Positions 17,395 to 25,138 of a DNA stretch of 64,000 nt are shown here, piece by piece. The position numbers and the translations under genes are program-made. The DNA lies in assembly GCF_900230225.1 (NCBI RefSeq), contig NZ_OCNH01000004.1, forward strand, positions 248,001-312,000, given 5' to 3'. This DNA comes from Spirosoma fluviale (GTDB lineage Bacteria > Bacteroidota > Bacteroidia > Cytophagales > Spirosomataceae). Positions within the stretch are counted from its first letter, which is position 1. Every line of letters starts with the position of its first letter. Under the pieces are notes generated by a model, which was not told where the DNA came from, made no database searches, and saw only the letters and a list, made by a program, of their open reading frames with translations.

Positions 17395-18212
17395 AACAAC
17401 TGGTGTTTTTCTGTCTCTTATCGACCACGGTATTCGCTCAGGGTGGGGATTATCAGGTAAGGTGGTCCTCGGTTATGCTGGCAAACAATCGACAACCGAT
17501 GGGCATTCCTTTTTTCATATCCGGACGGCGGGGCGTAGTAATGGACAAACTCGACGCGTCCGAAAACTCAGCCCAAACCTATCGCGGTCGGGTGTTCACT
17601 TACCTTGCGCAGCAGAACTTTGAGGAAGCAACGGCATGGATGGAGAAAATGGCCAGCCGTTTCCCGAAAGAACATGGGTTTATTGGCGAGAACTATCTCT
17701 CCCGACTTCACGATTATCCCCGCGCCCTGCACCACCTGCAAGCTTATGATGCCCTGACGGCCAGCTTCGACGATATGATCGGCAACAATCCGGTCAGTTA
17801 CCTGCTGGGGCTAACGTATCGCAGCCTCGGCGATCACCCGAAAGCACTTTATCACTTCAGCGTCGGCATCGACTCGCTGGCGACAAAACATGGCGAGGAA
17901 TGGGTCAACTATCGGCATTTTGTGAGCAGGGCTGTCAGCTATATCGCCATTAATCAGGCTGAAAAAGCACTTGTCGACCTGGAGAAAGCGGCTAAAAACT
18001 ACTCCAAAAGTGCGCTGGTTGCTTACCAAAAAGGTCGCGCTCTTCAACAACTCAATCGGCTCACCGAAGCCCGAACGGCCTTTCAGGATGCGTCTTTCTT
18101 TTACAAAGCCCTACGCGCCGAACGCACCGGCGATTATCAGGAAGATGACGCTAATCCTGTTTATGAAGAAGAAATTGACGAAGTCCTTAATGAACTTAAA
18201 CGTACAAAATGA
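17391..18212 (+). CDS. Tetratricopeptide-repeat secreted protein
   Basis: 273 residues. A short signal peptide (QLVFFCLLSTTVFAQ) is followed by helical repeats of TPR type: NPVSYLLGLTYRSLGDHPKALYHFSVGID (about 125-153) and ALVAYQKGRALQQLNRLTEARTAFQDA (about 205-231) carry the W/L-G-Y-A-F-A-P spacing. TPRs bind partner proteins, so it is probably a periplasmic scaffold. It starts within the stop of the upstream gene (ATGA), so the two are translationally coupled. Confidence 0.75.
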   Translation: MKQLVFFCLLSTTVFAQGGDYQVRWSSVMLANNRQPMGIPFFISGRRGVVMDKLDASENSAQTYRGRVFTYLAQQNFEEATAWMEKMASRFPKEHGFIGENYLSRLHDYPRALHHLQAYDALTASFDDMIGNNPVSYLLGLTYRSLGDHPKALYHFSVGIDSLATKHGEEWVNYRHFVSRAVSYIAINQAEKALVDLEKAAKNYSKSALVAYQKGRALQQLNRLTEARTAFQDASFFYKALRAERTGDYQEDDANPVYEEEIDEVLNELKRTK

Positions 18213-18242
18213 ACCTGTTTAAATCTTTTTATCAAAAATGGT

Positions 18243-18335
18243 GGCTTCGAGGCTGTAGTGCCGACCGTCCCGGTCGGGCGTGTATCTAATTGCTTCTCGC
18301 CCGACCGGGACGGTCGGCACTACAGCCTCGAAGCC
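18243..18335. repeat. 38-bp perfect inverted repeat
   Basis: The arms 18243-18280 and 18298-18335 are exact reverse complements around a 17-base spacer. It lies 30 bases after the TPR-gene stop and 88 bases before the DUF58 start, inside the operon. The core GCTGTAGTGCCGACCGTC (18252-18269, and inverted at 18309-18326) recurs once more at 53620-53637, so this is a dispersed repeat rather than a simple terminator; no T-tract follows. Confidence 0.85.
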
Positions 18336-18422
18336 ATCATTCGTTCAACATATTTTATAAAAGTTTGAACAGATTCAACAGTAAACGTCAATTCTGAAAC
18401 GGCCCAAATACCACCAAACTGA

Positions 18423-19775
18423 ATGAAGTTATTCCGCTCCCTCTTTGTTGCCACGCGCCTGTGGTTCGCTCTTATAGCGTATATACTGCTCTTTGTAGCC
18501 GCATATGCCTTCCCCATTCTGTTTCCGCTGGTGCAGGTTGCGTTTGTGGTGTTTGTGATTCTGATTGGCATTGATGCGTGGCTGCTGTTCCGACCCACGG
18601 CTCGCACGCCCATTTTCGCCCGCCGGGAAGTACCCGACCGGCTGTCGAACGGCGACGAGAACCCCATTACAATCTATCTGGAAAACCAGTACACGTTTCC
18701 GGTGCATCTGGAGATTATCGACGAAATTCCGTTCCAGTTTCAACGGCGCGACGTGCTGTTTCACGCCCATCTAAAGCCTCGCGAAACACGGGCTATTCGC
18801 TACGAATTGCGTCCAACACGCCGGGGCGAATACAGTTTCGGGGCTGTCAACGTTTTTGCGCTATCGCCGTTGGGGTTGTTGAAACGACGGTATCAGTTTG
18901 AGCAGGGAAAGCTGGTGGCAGTGTACCCGTCTTACCTGCAAATGCGGCAATACGAACTGCTGGCGGCTACCAACCGGCTGAACGAGGTTGGCGTAAAACG
19001 AATCCGGCGGATTGGCCACAGCATGGAATTTGAGCAGGTTCGCCCCTATGCCACCGGCGACGATGTTCGGACGATCAACTGGAAAGCGACCTCCCGACGA
19101 AGCGATTCGCAGGGGACGGCCTTGATGATCAACGCCTACCAGGACGAACGCTCGCAACCGGTTTACTGCCTGATCGACAAAGGCCGCGTGATGCAGTCGC
19201 CGTTCGAAGGGCTGACGCTGCTCGATTACGCCATCAACGCCAGTCTGGTGCTGAGCAATATTGCGTTAATGAAACAGGATCGGGCGGGTATCCTGACTTT
19301 CTCCAACCACGTCGGCCAGCTCCTCCCCGCCGACCGTCGGACGGGCCACATGCTTCGAATTCTGGAATTGCTGTATCGGCAGAAAACCCGCTTTCTGGAA
19401 ACGGATTATGAGAGCCTGTACGCCAGCGTCCGGGCCAATATCCGCCAGCGTAGCCTGTTGTTGCTGTTCACAAATTTTGAAACAATAAGTGCCATGCATC
19501 GGCAGTTGCCCTACCTGCGCCGGTTAGCCAAGGATCATTTATTATTGGTCATCTTCTTCGAAAACACCGAACTCCGCACCCTCCTCGACCAGCCCGCAGC
19601 CGACACCGAGCAGATTTACCTGAAGACGATTGGCGAAAAATTCACCTTCGAGAAGAAACAGATTGTGAAGGAACTGGGCCAATATGGCATTCAAACCATC
19701 CTGACGGCCCCGCAAAACCTGACCGCCAACACGGTGAATAAATACCTGGAATTGAAGTCGAGGGGGATGATTTAG
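18423..19775 (+). CDS. DUF58 domain membrane protein
   Basis: 450 residues. Two membrane helices lie at about 12-54. The DUF58 domain is marked by MEFEQVRPYATGDDVRTINW followed by KATSRR (about 201-226). The C-terminal part is VWA-like (DYAINASLVLSNIALMKQD, LLLLFTNFET). DUF58 proteins are the usual partners of MoxR ATPases and are thought to assemble or mature envelope complexes. It closes the operon begun at 11160, after the large inverted repeat. Confidence 0.92.
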   Translation: MKLFRSLFVATRLWFALIAYILLFVAAYAFPILFPLVQVAFVVFVILIGIDAWLLFRPTARTPIFARREVPDRLSNGDENPITIYLENQYTFPVHLEIIDEIPFQFQRRDVLFHAHLKPRETRAIRYELRPTRRGEYSFGAVNVFALSPLGLLKRRYQFEQGKLVAVYPSYLQMRQYELLAATNRLNEVGVKRIRRIGHSMEFEQVRPYATGDDVRTINWKATSRRSDSQGTALMINAYQDERSQPVYCLIDKGRVMQSPFEGLTLLDYAINASLVLSNIALMKQDRAGILTFSNHVGQLLPADRRTGHMLRILELLYRQKTRFLETDYESLYASVRANIRQRSLLLLFTNFETISAMHRQLPYLRRLAKDHLLLVIFFENTELRTLLDQPAADTEQIYLKTIGEKFTFEKKQIVKELGQYGIQTILTAPQNLTANTVNKYLELKSRGMI

Positions 19776-19855
19776 TTATTGGCGAAGTAGTTGATTGATG
19801 GAGTGGTGACAGTTGGCCGAGAAACCATTTCACCAGTCTACCATTCCACAACAAA

Positions 19856-20077
19856 CTAATTATCGCCCAGATTACCTTTGACCGACTCGTAGTTGGACTT
19901 TAGTCGGCCCATTTCTTTAGCCAGGAACGCCTGCAACTGGCGATTGAATTCATCTTTTTCTTCTTCAGGTAACGAGTTATATAAATCCTTCAGTTCCTGA
20001 TTGATTTCCGCCCGTTCGGCATCGGTAGCCGCATTGATGGAGCGATAATGGTATTTTTTGAAATCGTACTGTGTCAT
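19856..20077 (-). CDS. Small charged helical protein linked to Uma2 gene
   Basis: 73 residues, highly charged and predicted alpha-helical (ATDAERAEINQELKDLYNSL, PEEEKDEFNRQLQAFLAKE). There are no cysteines, membrane segments or known domain. It starts 14 bases after the stop of the Uma2-family gene on the same strand, so the two are probably one transcript. A partner or antidote role is conceivable but not supported by sequence. Confidence 0.6.
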   Translation of the reverse strand: MTQYDFKKYHYRSINAATDAERAEINQELKDLYNSLPEEEKDEFNRQLQAFLAKEMGRLKSNYESVKGNLGDN

Positions 20078-20091
20078 TCGTTTACTAGGTA

Positions 20092-20712
20092 TTAGGCTGG
20101 CAGATCAGCAAAAATTTCCGCTAAGGGTACTTTCAATCCGTCTATGTTTACTGGTTCAGTGGGCACATTGTACAGGGTTTCGGTCCAGACGTTAGCCTGC
20201 TCTGTACGTCGGCAAACTATCACTTCTTTATCAACGGGATCAACGAATACAATCTCCTGTACCGTATCCATCTGCTCATATTTTCGACGTTTAGCACCCA
20301 AATCATGATCGAGCGTTGACGGGGAAAGCACTTCGACAATCAGATAAGGATTAGTAATTATCGACTTGGATTTCCCCTGATAGTCTGGCTTTCCTTTAAT
20401 GACCAGAATATCTCCATTGTAATGTCCTTTTCGTCCATCCTTACGAATACCGGCATTGCTACCTGCTACATAAAATAGCTTACCCAGATAATAGCCTGTA
20501 AGAAAATAAGCCAGTCGAGTAACTAAAATCTCATGAATCAGTGTGGCTAGCCCCATTATAATAATCTTTCCGTTATGGTATTCGACACGATAGTCGGTCT
20601 CGACCAGGAAGTCTTCAAACTCCTCCCAGGTCGCTGGGATAGCGATCAATTTGCCGGACTCAAGCGATTTTATTCGCTCCTCACTTAGCTGTATTTTTTC
20701 TAAAGCTTCCAT
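20092..20712 (-). CDS. Uma2 family (DUF820) putative endonuclease
   Basis: 206 residues. The opening TWEEFEDFLVETDYRVEYHNGKIIIM matches the family entry, and the PD-(D/E)XK-like core is GDILVIKGKPD with NPYLIVEVLSPST (about 124-166: catalytic-type Asp, Glu and nearby Lys). Uma2 proteins are predicted nucleases of unknown biological role, abundant in cyanobacteria and Bacteroidetes and often present in many copies. An upstream near-match to the Bacteroidetes -7 box (TATATTTA) lies at about 20734. No mobile element borders it. Confidence 0.85.
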   Translation of the reverse strand: MEALEKIQLSEERIKSLESGKLIAIPATWEEFEDFLVETDYRVEYHNGKIIIMGLATLIHEILVTRLAYFLTGYYLGKLFYVAGSNAGIRKDGRKGHYNGDILVIKGKPDYQGKSKSIITNPYLIVEVLSPSTLDHDLGAKRRKYEQMDTVQEIVFVDPVDKEVIVCRRTEQANVWTETLYNVPTEPVNIDGLKVPLAEIFADLPA

Positions 20713-20755
20713 AAATCCGTTCGCTTATTCGTAAATATACGATAACCGACTAAAA

Positions 20756-20790
20756 ACAAAAAGGCCCTTCCGGTGCGAAAGGGCCTCTTG
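20756..20790 (-). terminator. Intrinsic terminator after tatC
   Basis: On the minus strand, the stem AGGCCCTT/AAGGGCCT (20779-20786 with 20762-20769) is followed by TTTTTGTTTTT. It lies 18 bases after the tatC stop. Confidence 0.85.
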
Positions 20791-20803
20791 TCGTTGATAA
20801 ATA

Positions 20804-21661
20804 TTATGATTTATCCAGTTCCATCTGCGCTTTCAATCGGGCTTTTTCGATACGCCCCGATACGATGATACTGACTTCGTATAACAAAGTTAACGGTAGC
20901 GCTACCAACACCTGGCTGTAGATATCCGGCGATGGGGTGATGATACCCGCCACGACCAGAATCACGATCCAGGCATGTTTGCGGTACTCGCGCATGTACT
21001 TCGGTGTTAGAACGCCCACTTTCGATAACACGTAGGCGATCATCGGCATCTGGAAGATCAGGGCGCAACCCAGTGAGAGAGTTACCAGTATACCGATGTA
21101 CGACGTGATATCGAACTGGTTCTTGATCTCCGGGGTGATCTGGAAGTTCGCCAGGAAGTTGATCGCCAGGGGCGACACGATGAAATAGCCAAACAGCAGC
21201 CCCATCGTAAACAGCAGGGAAACGAAAAATACCGCACCCCGGGCAGCCTGTTTTTCAACATTACGAAGACCGGGTTTGATAAACCGCCACACCTCCCAGA
21301 AAGCATAGGGAAAGGCAAAACAAAGACCAATAATAGCCGATGAGGTCATGGCCATTGTAAACTGATCGGATACGCCCAGCGACTGCAACTCAAAGTTGAG
21401 TTTCGTCACGCACAAGTCGGCATAACCCGTTGTGTCGGCCAGTTTACACATCATCCGATACGTCCAGAAGTCCGGGTTTTTAGGTCCCAAAATGACAACT
21501 CTGAAAATATCGTCAATAAATACGAAGGCAATAATGGCAAACACAAAAATGGAACCGACCGCCCGGATAATGTGCCAGCGTAATTCTTCCAGGTGATCCA
21601 GGAAGGACATTTCCTTACCTTCGGAATCGATTTCTTCGTCAGTCAGTTGATCGAGAGGCAT
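20804..21661 (-). CDS. tatC: Sec-independent protein translocase subunit TatC
   Basis: 285 residues with six membrane segments. MSFLDHLEELRWHIIRA (about 18-34) is the conserved N-terminal cytoplasmic signature that binds twin-arginine signals, and FAFPYAFWEVWRFIKPGL (about 114-131) is the second conserved block. TatC is the receptor of the Tat pathway, which exports folded cofactor proteins across the inner membrane. The molybdenum hydroxylase small subunit at 30081 carries a Tat leader and would use it. tatA/B is not in the window. The glyA gene lies upstream on the same strand. Confidence 0.95.
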   Translation of the reverse strand: MPLDQLTDEEIDSEGKEMSFLDHLEELRWHIIRAVGSIFVFAIIAFVFIDDIFRVVILGPKNPDFWTYRMMCKLADTTGYADLCVTKLNFELQSLGVSDQFTMAMTSSAIIGLCFAFPYAFWEVWRFIKPGLRNVEKQAARGAVFFVSLLFTMGLLFGYFIVSPLAINFLANFQITPEIKNQFDITSYIGILVTLSLGCALIFQMPMIAYVLSKVGVLTPKYMREYRKHAWIVILVVAGIITPSPDIYSQVLVALPLTLLYEVSIIVSGRIEKARLKAQMELDKS

Positions 21662-21673
21662 GTGTATTTTAGT

Positions 21674-21733
21674 AGTTAGGAGCGAGGAGCGAGGAGTGAG
21701 GAGTTTAGCGCGAATTACTCCTCGCTCCTAACT
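21674..21733. repeat. 16-bp inverted repeat between glyA and tatC
   Basis: AGTTAGGAGCGAGGAG (21674-21689) and its exact reverse complement (21718-21733) flank 28 bases that contain further GAGGAG direct copies (GCGAGGAGTGAGGAG). The element occupies the whole gap between the glyA stop and the tatC start, so it could attenuate read-through. Confidence 0.65.
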
Positions 21734-21740
21734 CCTTAAA

Positions 21741-23027
21741 CTAAGCATAGAGCGGAAATGCTTTCATCCACTCGTTGATTTCTTCTTTAACGGTTAACAG
21801 GGTTGCTGCGTCGTCGTGGTTCATCAACACCTTGTCGATATATACGACAATCTGCTCCATGTCCGATTCTTTCAAACCGCGCGTGGTCATGGCCGCCGTA
21901 CCAACGCGCATCCCCGAGGTGACCATCGGCGACTTATCGTCGAATGGAACCATGTTTTTGTTGATGGTGATATCCGCTTTGATGAGCGTGTTCTCCGCCA
22001 GTTTTCCCGTCAGCCCTTTCGAACGCAGGTCGATCAGCATCAGGTGGTTATCTGTACCACCCGAAATGATTTCATAACCCCGGCTCCGGAACGCATTAGC
22101 CATTGCCTGGGCGTTGGCTTTCACCTGAACGGCATAATCATAAAAATCGTCGCTCAGCGCTTCGCCAAAGGCAACGGCTTTTGCGGCAATAATATGTTCC
22201 AGCGGTCCGCCCTGCGTACCCGGGAATACGCCCGAATCCAGCAGCGATGACATCAGGCGGGTTTCACCTTTCATCGTTTTAATACCGAATGGGTTCTCAA
22301 AGTCATTCCGCATCATGATGATACCACCTCGTGTGCCGCGCAGTGTTTTGTGCGTCGTGGTGGTGACGATATGCGCGTGGGCCAGCGGATCGTTCAGCAA
22401 GCCTTTCGCGATCAGACCGGCCGGGTGCGATACATCGGCCAGCAACAGCGCACCAATTTCGTCGGCAATGGCGCGCAGACGGGCGTAATCCCAATCACGG
22501 CTGTAAGCCGAAGCACCACAGATCAGCAATTTAGGACGCTCGCGTTTGGCGGTTTCTTCCACCACATCGTAGTTGATAACGCCGGTCTCTCTTTCTACCC
22601 CGTAGAACGTCGGGCGGAAATATTTACCCGATATATTGACCGACGACCCGTGCGTTAAGTGACCGCCGTGCGAGAGGTCGAAACCCAGAATGGTATCGCC
22701 GGGGTGCAGGCAGGCCAGGAATACGGCCGTGTTGGCATTGGCACCCGAGTGCGGCTGCACGTTAACCCAGGTAGCACCAAAGAGTTCTTTAGCGCGGTCA
22801 ATGGCAATTTGCTCAACCTGATCGACCACTTCGCAACCGCCGTAATAGCGTTTGCCAGGCAGGCCTTCCGCGTATTTATTGGTCAGTACACTCCCGGCCG
22901 CTTCCATAACGGCGGGCGACACGAAGTTTTCGGAAGCTATTAATTCAATTCCCGACTCCTGCCGGTGTTGTTCTTTAGCAATTAGGTCAAATACCTGCGT
23001 ATCGCGGGTGGTGGTGGCGGTCGTCAT
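21741..23027 (-). CDS. glyA: Serine hydroxymethyltransferase
   Basis: 428 residues from ATG 23027. An in-frame ATG at 23093 would add 22 residues (MFAGSPGQPSGIK...) that overlap the promoter -10 region and are not family-like, so it was rejected. The enzyme uses PLP and tetrahydrofolate to convert serine to glycine and supply one-carbon units. Seen: ELIASENFVSPAV, the glycine-rich segment SGANANTAVF, and the PLP lysine in VTTTTHKTLRGTRGG. It is a cytosolic housekeeping enzyme. Confidence 0.97.
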   Translation of the reverse strand: MTTATTTRDTQVFDLIAKEQHRQESGIELIASENFVSPAVMEAAGSVLTNKYAEGLPGKRYYGGCEVVDQVEQIAIDRAKELFGATWVNVQPHSGANANTAVFLACLHPGDTILGFDLSHGGHLTHGSSVNISGKYFRPTFYGVERETGVINYDVVEETAKRERPKLLICGASAYSRDWDYARLRAIADEIGALLLADVSHPAGLIAKGLLNDPLAHAHIVTTTTHKTLRGTRGGIIMMRNDFENPFGIKTMKGETRLMSSLLDSGVFPGTQGGPLEHIIAAKAVAFGEALSDDFYDYAVQVKANAQAMANAFRSRGYEIISGGTDNHLMLIDLRSKGLTGKLAENTLIKADITINKNMVPFDDKSPMVTSGMRVGTAAMTTRGLKESDMEQIVVYIDKVLMNHDDAATLLTVKEEINEWMKAFPLYA

Positions 23028-23109
23028 GCTACGAGCGTTTTTGTATTCGGTTCTTTTGATTCCGGACGGTTGACCCGGCGAACCGGCAAACAACCAACTT
23101 ATTATCGGA

Positions 23110-23117
23110 CAAAGGTA
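23110..23117 (-). promoter_or_regulatory. Bacteroidetes -7 element upstream of glyA
   Basis: The minus strand reads TACCTTTG, an exact match to TAnnTTTG, 83 bases before the glyA ATG at 23027. A TTG at the expected -33 spacing is not present, so this is a partial match. Confidence 0.5.
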
Positions 23118-23159
23118 CGGTAGAAAATGGTAGAATTTGCGGGAAATCCAACGAGTAAA

Positions 23160-24032
23160 TTATCCTTTTCCTTTTGCCAGCGCCTGATATTGAAAAGGCG
23201 TCATGCTGGTGTAGAGCTTAAACTGTCGGTGAAAATGAGAACTGTTGTTATAGCCACAATCGAGACTGACCTGACTAACACTCAGGTCAGTCGTTGTGAG
23301 TAGCTTACGGGCGTGACCAATGCGCAGCTCATTCAGATACTCGACAAACGTCTTTCGGGTACGATTTTTAAAGTACCGGCAGAAAGCCGCCGGGGCCATA
23401 CCGGCAATCGATGCAATGGTTTCAATGCGAATCTCTTCCCGAAAATGAAGCAGCATAAACTCCAGCACCCGCTTCATTCGTTCGGTTTCGGCCACACCAG
23501 GAGCCAGTTGGTAGCCATCACTGGCCAGCAGGTAAGCCTCCTGATCGGTGGCGAGTTTATTTAGTATCGTCAGCAAACTCAATAGCTGGACCAACCCCGT
23601 CTGCTCCGTCAACTGTTCCAGCAGTACATTGACGGATTGGCTCATATCCTGACTAAAGCACAGGCCATACCGAGACCGTTCGAGCAGTTTTCGCACCGGT
23701 TCCGCTTCGGGTACCGTTGACAGCCCACGCTCGGGAAAGGTAGCCGGAAACTGCACAACGATGGATACCGCTTTTTGCTCCGAATCAGGCTGGTAATAGT
23801 CATCATCATTCCGCCAGAAGTGCGGCAGGTCGGGTCCGAGCAACACCAGATCACCCGCCTGAAACGACTCGACGTGGTCGCCCACAAATCGACGACCGTG
23901 GCTTTTGACAATATATGTCAGTTCATACTCCGGGTGGTAATGCCAGGGCGCATCGAAATAAGGTATTTGAAAGTGCCGCACAAGCAATGAACTTTGCTCG
24001 CTAAACATTAACTTTTCAAAAAGGGCTTTCAT
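23160..24032 (-). CDS. AraC family transcriptional regulator
   Basis: 290 residues from ATG 24032; the in-frame extension to 24065 starts at a non-ATG codon. An N-terminal cupin-like sensor domain (HYHPEYELTYIVKSHGRRFVGD, about 33-54, with GDLVLLGPDLPHFW) is followed by a C-terminal AraC double helix-turn-helix (IASIAGMAPAAFCRYFKNRTRKTF; LSVSQVSLDCGYNNSSHFHRQFK). Bacteroidetes regulators of this type often control sugar- or ligand-uptake genes. It is divergent from the PhyH-family dioxygenase at 24173, its probable target. Confidence 0.9.
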   Translation of the reverse strand: MKALFEKLMFSEQSSLLVRHFQIPYFDAPWHYHPEYELTYIVKSHGRRFVGDHVESFQAGDLVLLGPDLPHFWRNDDDYYQPDSEQKAVSIVVQFPATFPERGLSTVPEAEPVRKLLERSRYGLCFSQDMSQSVNVLLEQLTEQTGLVQLLSLLTILNKLATDQEAYLLASDGYQLAPGVAETERMKRVLEFMLLHFREEIRIETIASIAGMAPAAFCRYFKNRTRKTFVEYLNELRIGHARKLLTTTDLSVSQVSLDCGYNNSSHFHRQFKLYTSMTPFQYQALAKGKG

Positions 24033-24136
24033 AAAACGTGCTATTTTAACCCTAGGTAAAATCAACTACGGCAAACATTGTCAAAATTAAACATTAATTC
24101 GCAAAAACACTGTCCTGATGGCAGGGTCAGGTTAGC

Positions 24137-24144
24137 TACTTTTG
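24137..24144 (+). promoter_or_regulatory. Bacteroidetes -7 element upstream of the PhyH gene
   Basis: TACTTTTG matches TAnnTTTG exactly and ends 28 bases before the ATG at 24173. The -33 position reads CTG rather than TTG. Confidence 0.55.
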
Positions 24145-24172
24145 TTCTATTAAATTTCTTAAACCACGATAT

Positions 24173-25006
24173 ATGGAAGCGATAATTGACAAAGAGACAT
24201 TACTGAAGGAACTGGAGTCTCCTTATTCTGTTAGTCAGGACGCCATTGCGTTCTATCGGGAGAAAGGCTACGTGAAGCTGAAAGATGTGCTGAGCCCGGC
24301 TGTACTCGATTATTATGGCACCATTATAACCGATCTGGTCTTTAAGCTCAACACCCTCATCAAGCCCATGGAAGAACGCACGACCTACGAGCGGGCCTTC
24401 CTTCAGATTATGAATCTGTGGCGCGAAGATGAGCAGGCACAGGAATTTGTTTTCTCGAAGCGTCTGGCCCGGATTGCTACCGATCTGATGGGCGTTCGGG
24501 GCGTTCGGATTTACCACGACCAGGCACTTTACAAAGAACCATCGGGCGGCATAACGCCCTGGCATGCCGACCAGTTTTACTGGCCGCTGGCATCGCCCAA
24601 CACCGTTACTGTCTGGATTCCGTTGCAGGCAACACCCATGGAAATGGGGCCACTGGCCTTTGCCGAAGGCAGCCAGACCGTTGAAATTGGCCGCGATGTA
24701 GAGATTAGCGATGCCAGCGAGAAAATTTTAGCCGATGAACTCGCCCGCCAGAACTTCAACGTTCACGATACCCCGTTCGACCTCGGCGAGGTGAGTTACC
24801 ACGCGGGCTGGACCTTCCACCGGGCGGGACCGAACGTTTCTGAGCAGCCGAGAAAAGTGATGACCATGATTTACATGGATAAAGATCAGGTCATTATGCA
24901 GCCGCGTAACAAATTCCAGGTGGCCGATCACGCCAAATGGCTCGACAATGTGCCCGTTGGCAGCCAGCCGCAGGACGAACTAAATCCGGTGATATTCAGC
25001 TATTGA
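24173..25006 (+). CDS. Phytanoyl-CoA dioxygenase (PhyH) family protein
   Basis: 277 residues. PhyH enzymes are Fe(II)/2-oxoglutarate-dependent hydroxylases. The facial triad is visible as His and Asp in WHADQFYW (about 138-145) with the distal His in AGWTFHRAGPN (about 220-230); an Arg for 2-oxoglutarate probably follows. No signal peptide is present, so it is cytosolic. The substrate is unknown; the divergent AraC regulator suggests induction by a small ligand, possibly a sugar. A terminator follows at 25031. Confidence 0.88.
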   Translation: MEAIIDKETLLKELESPYSVSQDAIAFYREKGYVKLKDVLSPAVLDYYGTIITDLVFKLNTLIKPMEERTTYERAFLQIMNLWREDEQAQEFVFSKRLARIATDLMGVRGVRIYHDQALYKEPSGGITPWHADQFYWPLASPNTVTVWIPLQATPMEMGPLAFAEGSQTVEIGRDVEISDASEKILADELARQNFNVHDTPFDLGEVSYHAGWTFHRAGPNVSEQPRKVMTMIYMDKDQVIMQPRNKFQVADHAKWLDNVPVGSQPQDELNPVIFSY

Positions 25007-25030
25007 GTATAAATTTTTCTGCTTTTCCCC

Positions 25031-25058
25031 GAAAACCCCGGTCACCATCGGGGTTTTC
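25031..25058 (+). terminator. Intrinsic terminator after PhyH gene
   Basis: GAAAACCCCG (25031-25040) pairs with CGGGGTTTTC (25049-25058), then TTG. A GC-rich stem with flanking A/T runs makes it bidirectional. Confidence 0.8.
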
Positions 25059-25138
25059 TTGTGTAGTTAGACGCGAAATGGAAATATTTTCGTTCAATTG
25101 CTGTTCACTCACCAAAACCATCACTTACCCAAAGCGGT

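Noticed and set aside
19856..20712. Toxin-antitoxin pair at the Uma2 locus
   Set aside because: The small partner lacks antitoxin features, and Uma2 is not an established toxin; kept only as a low-interest observation.
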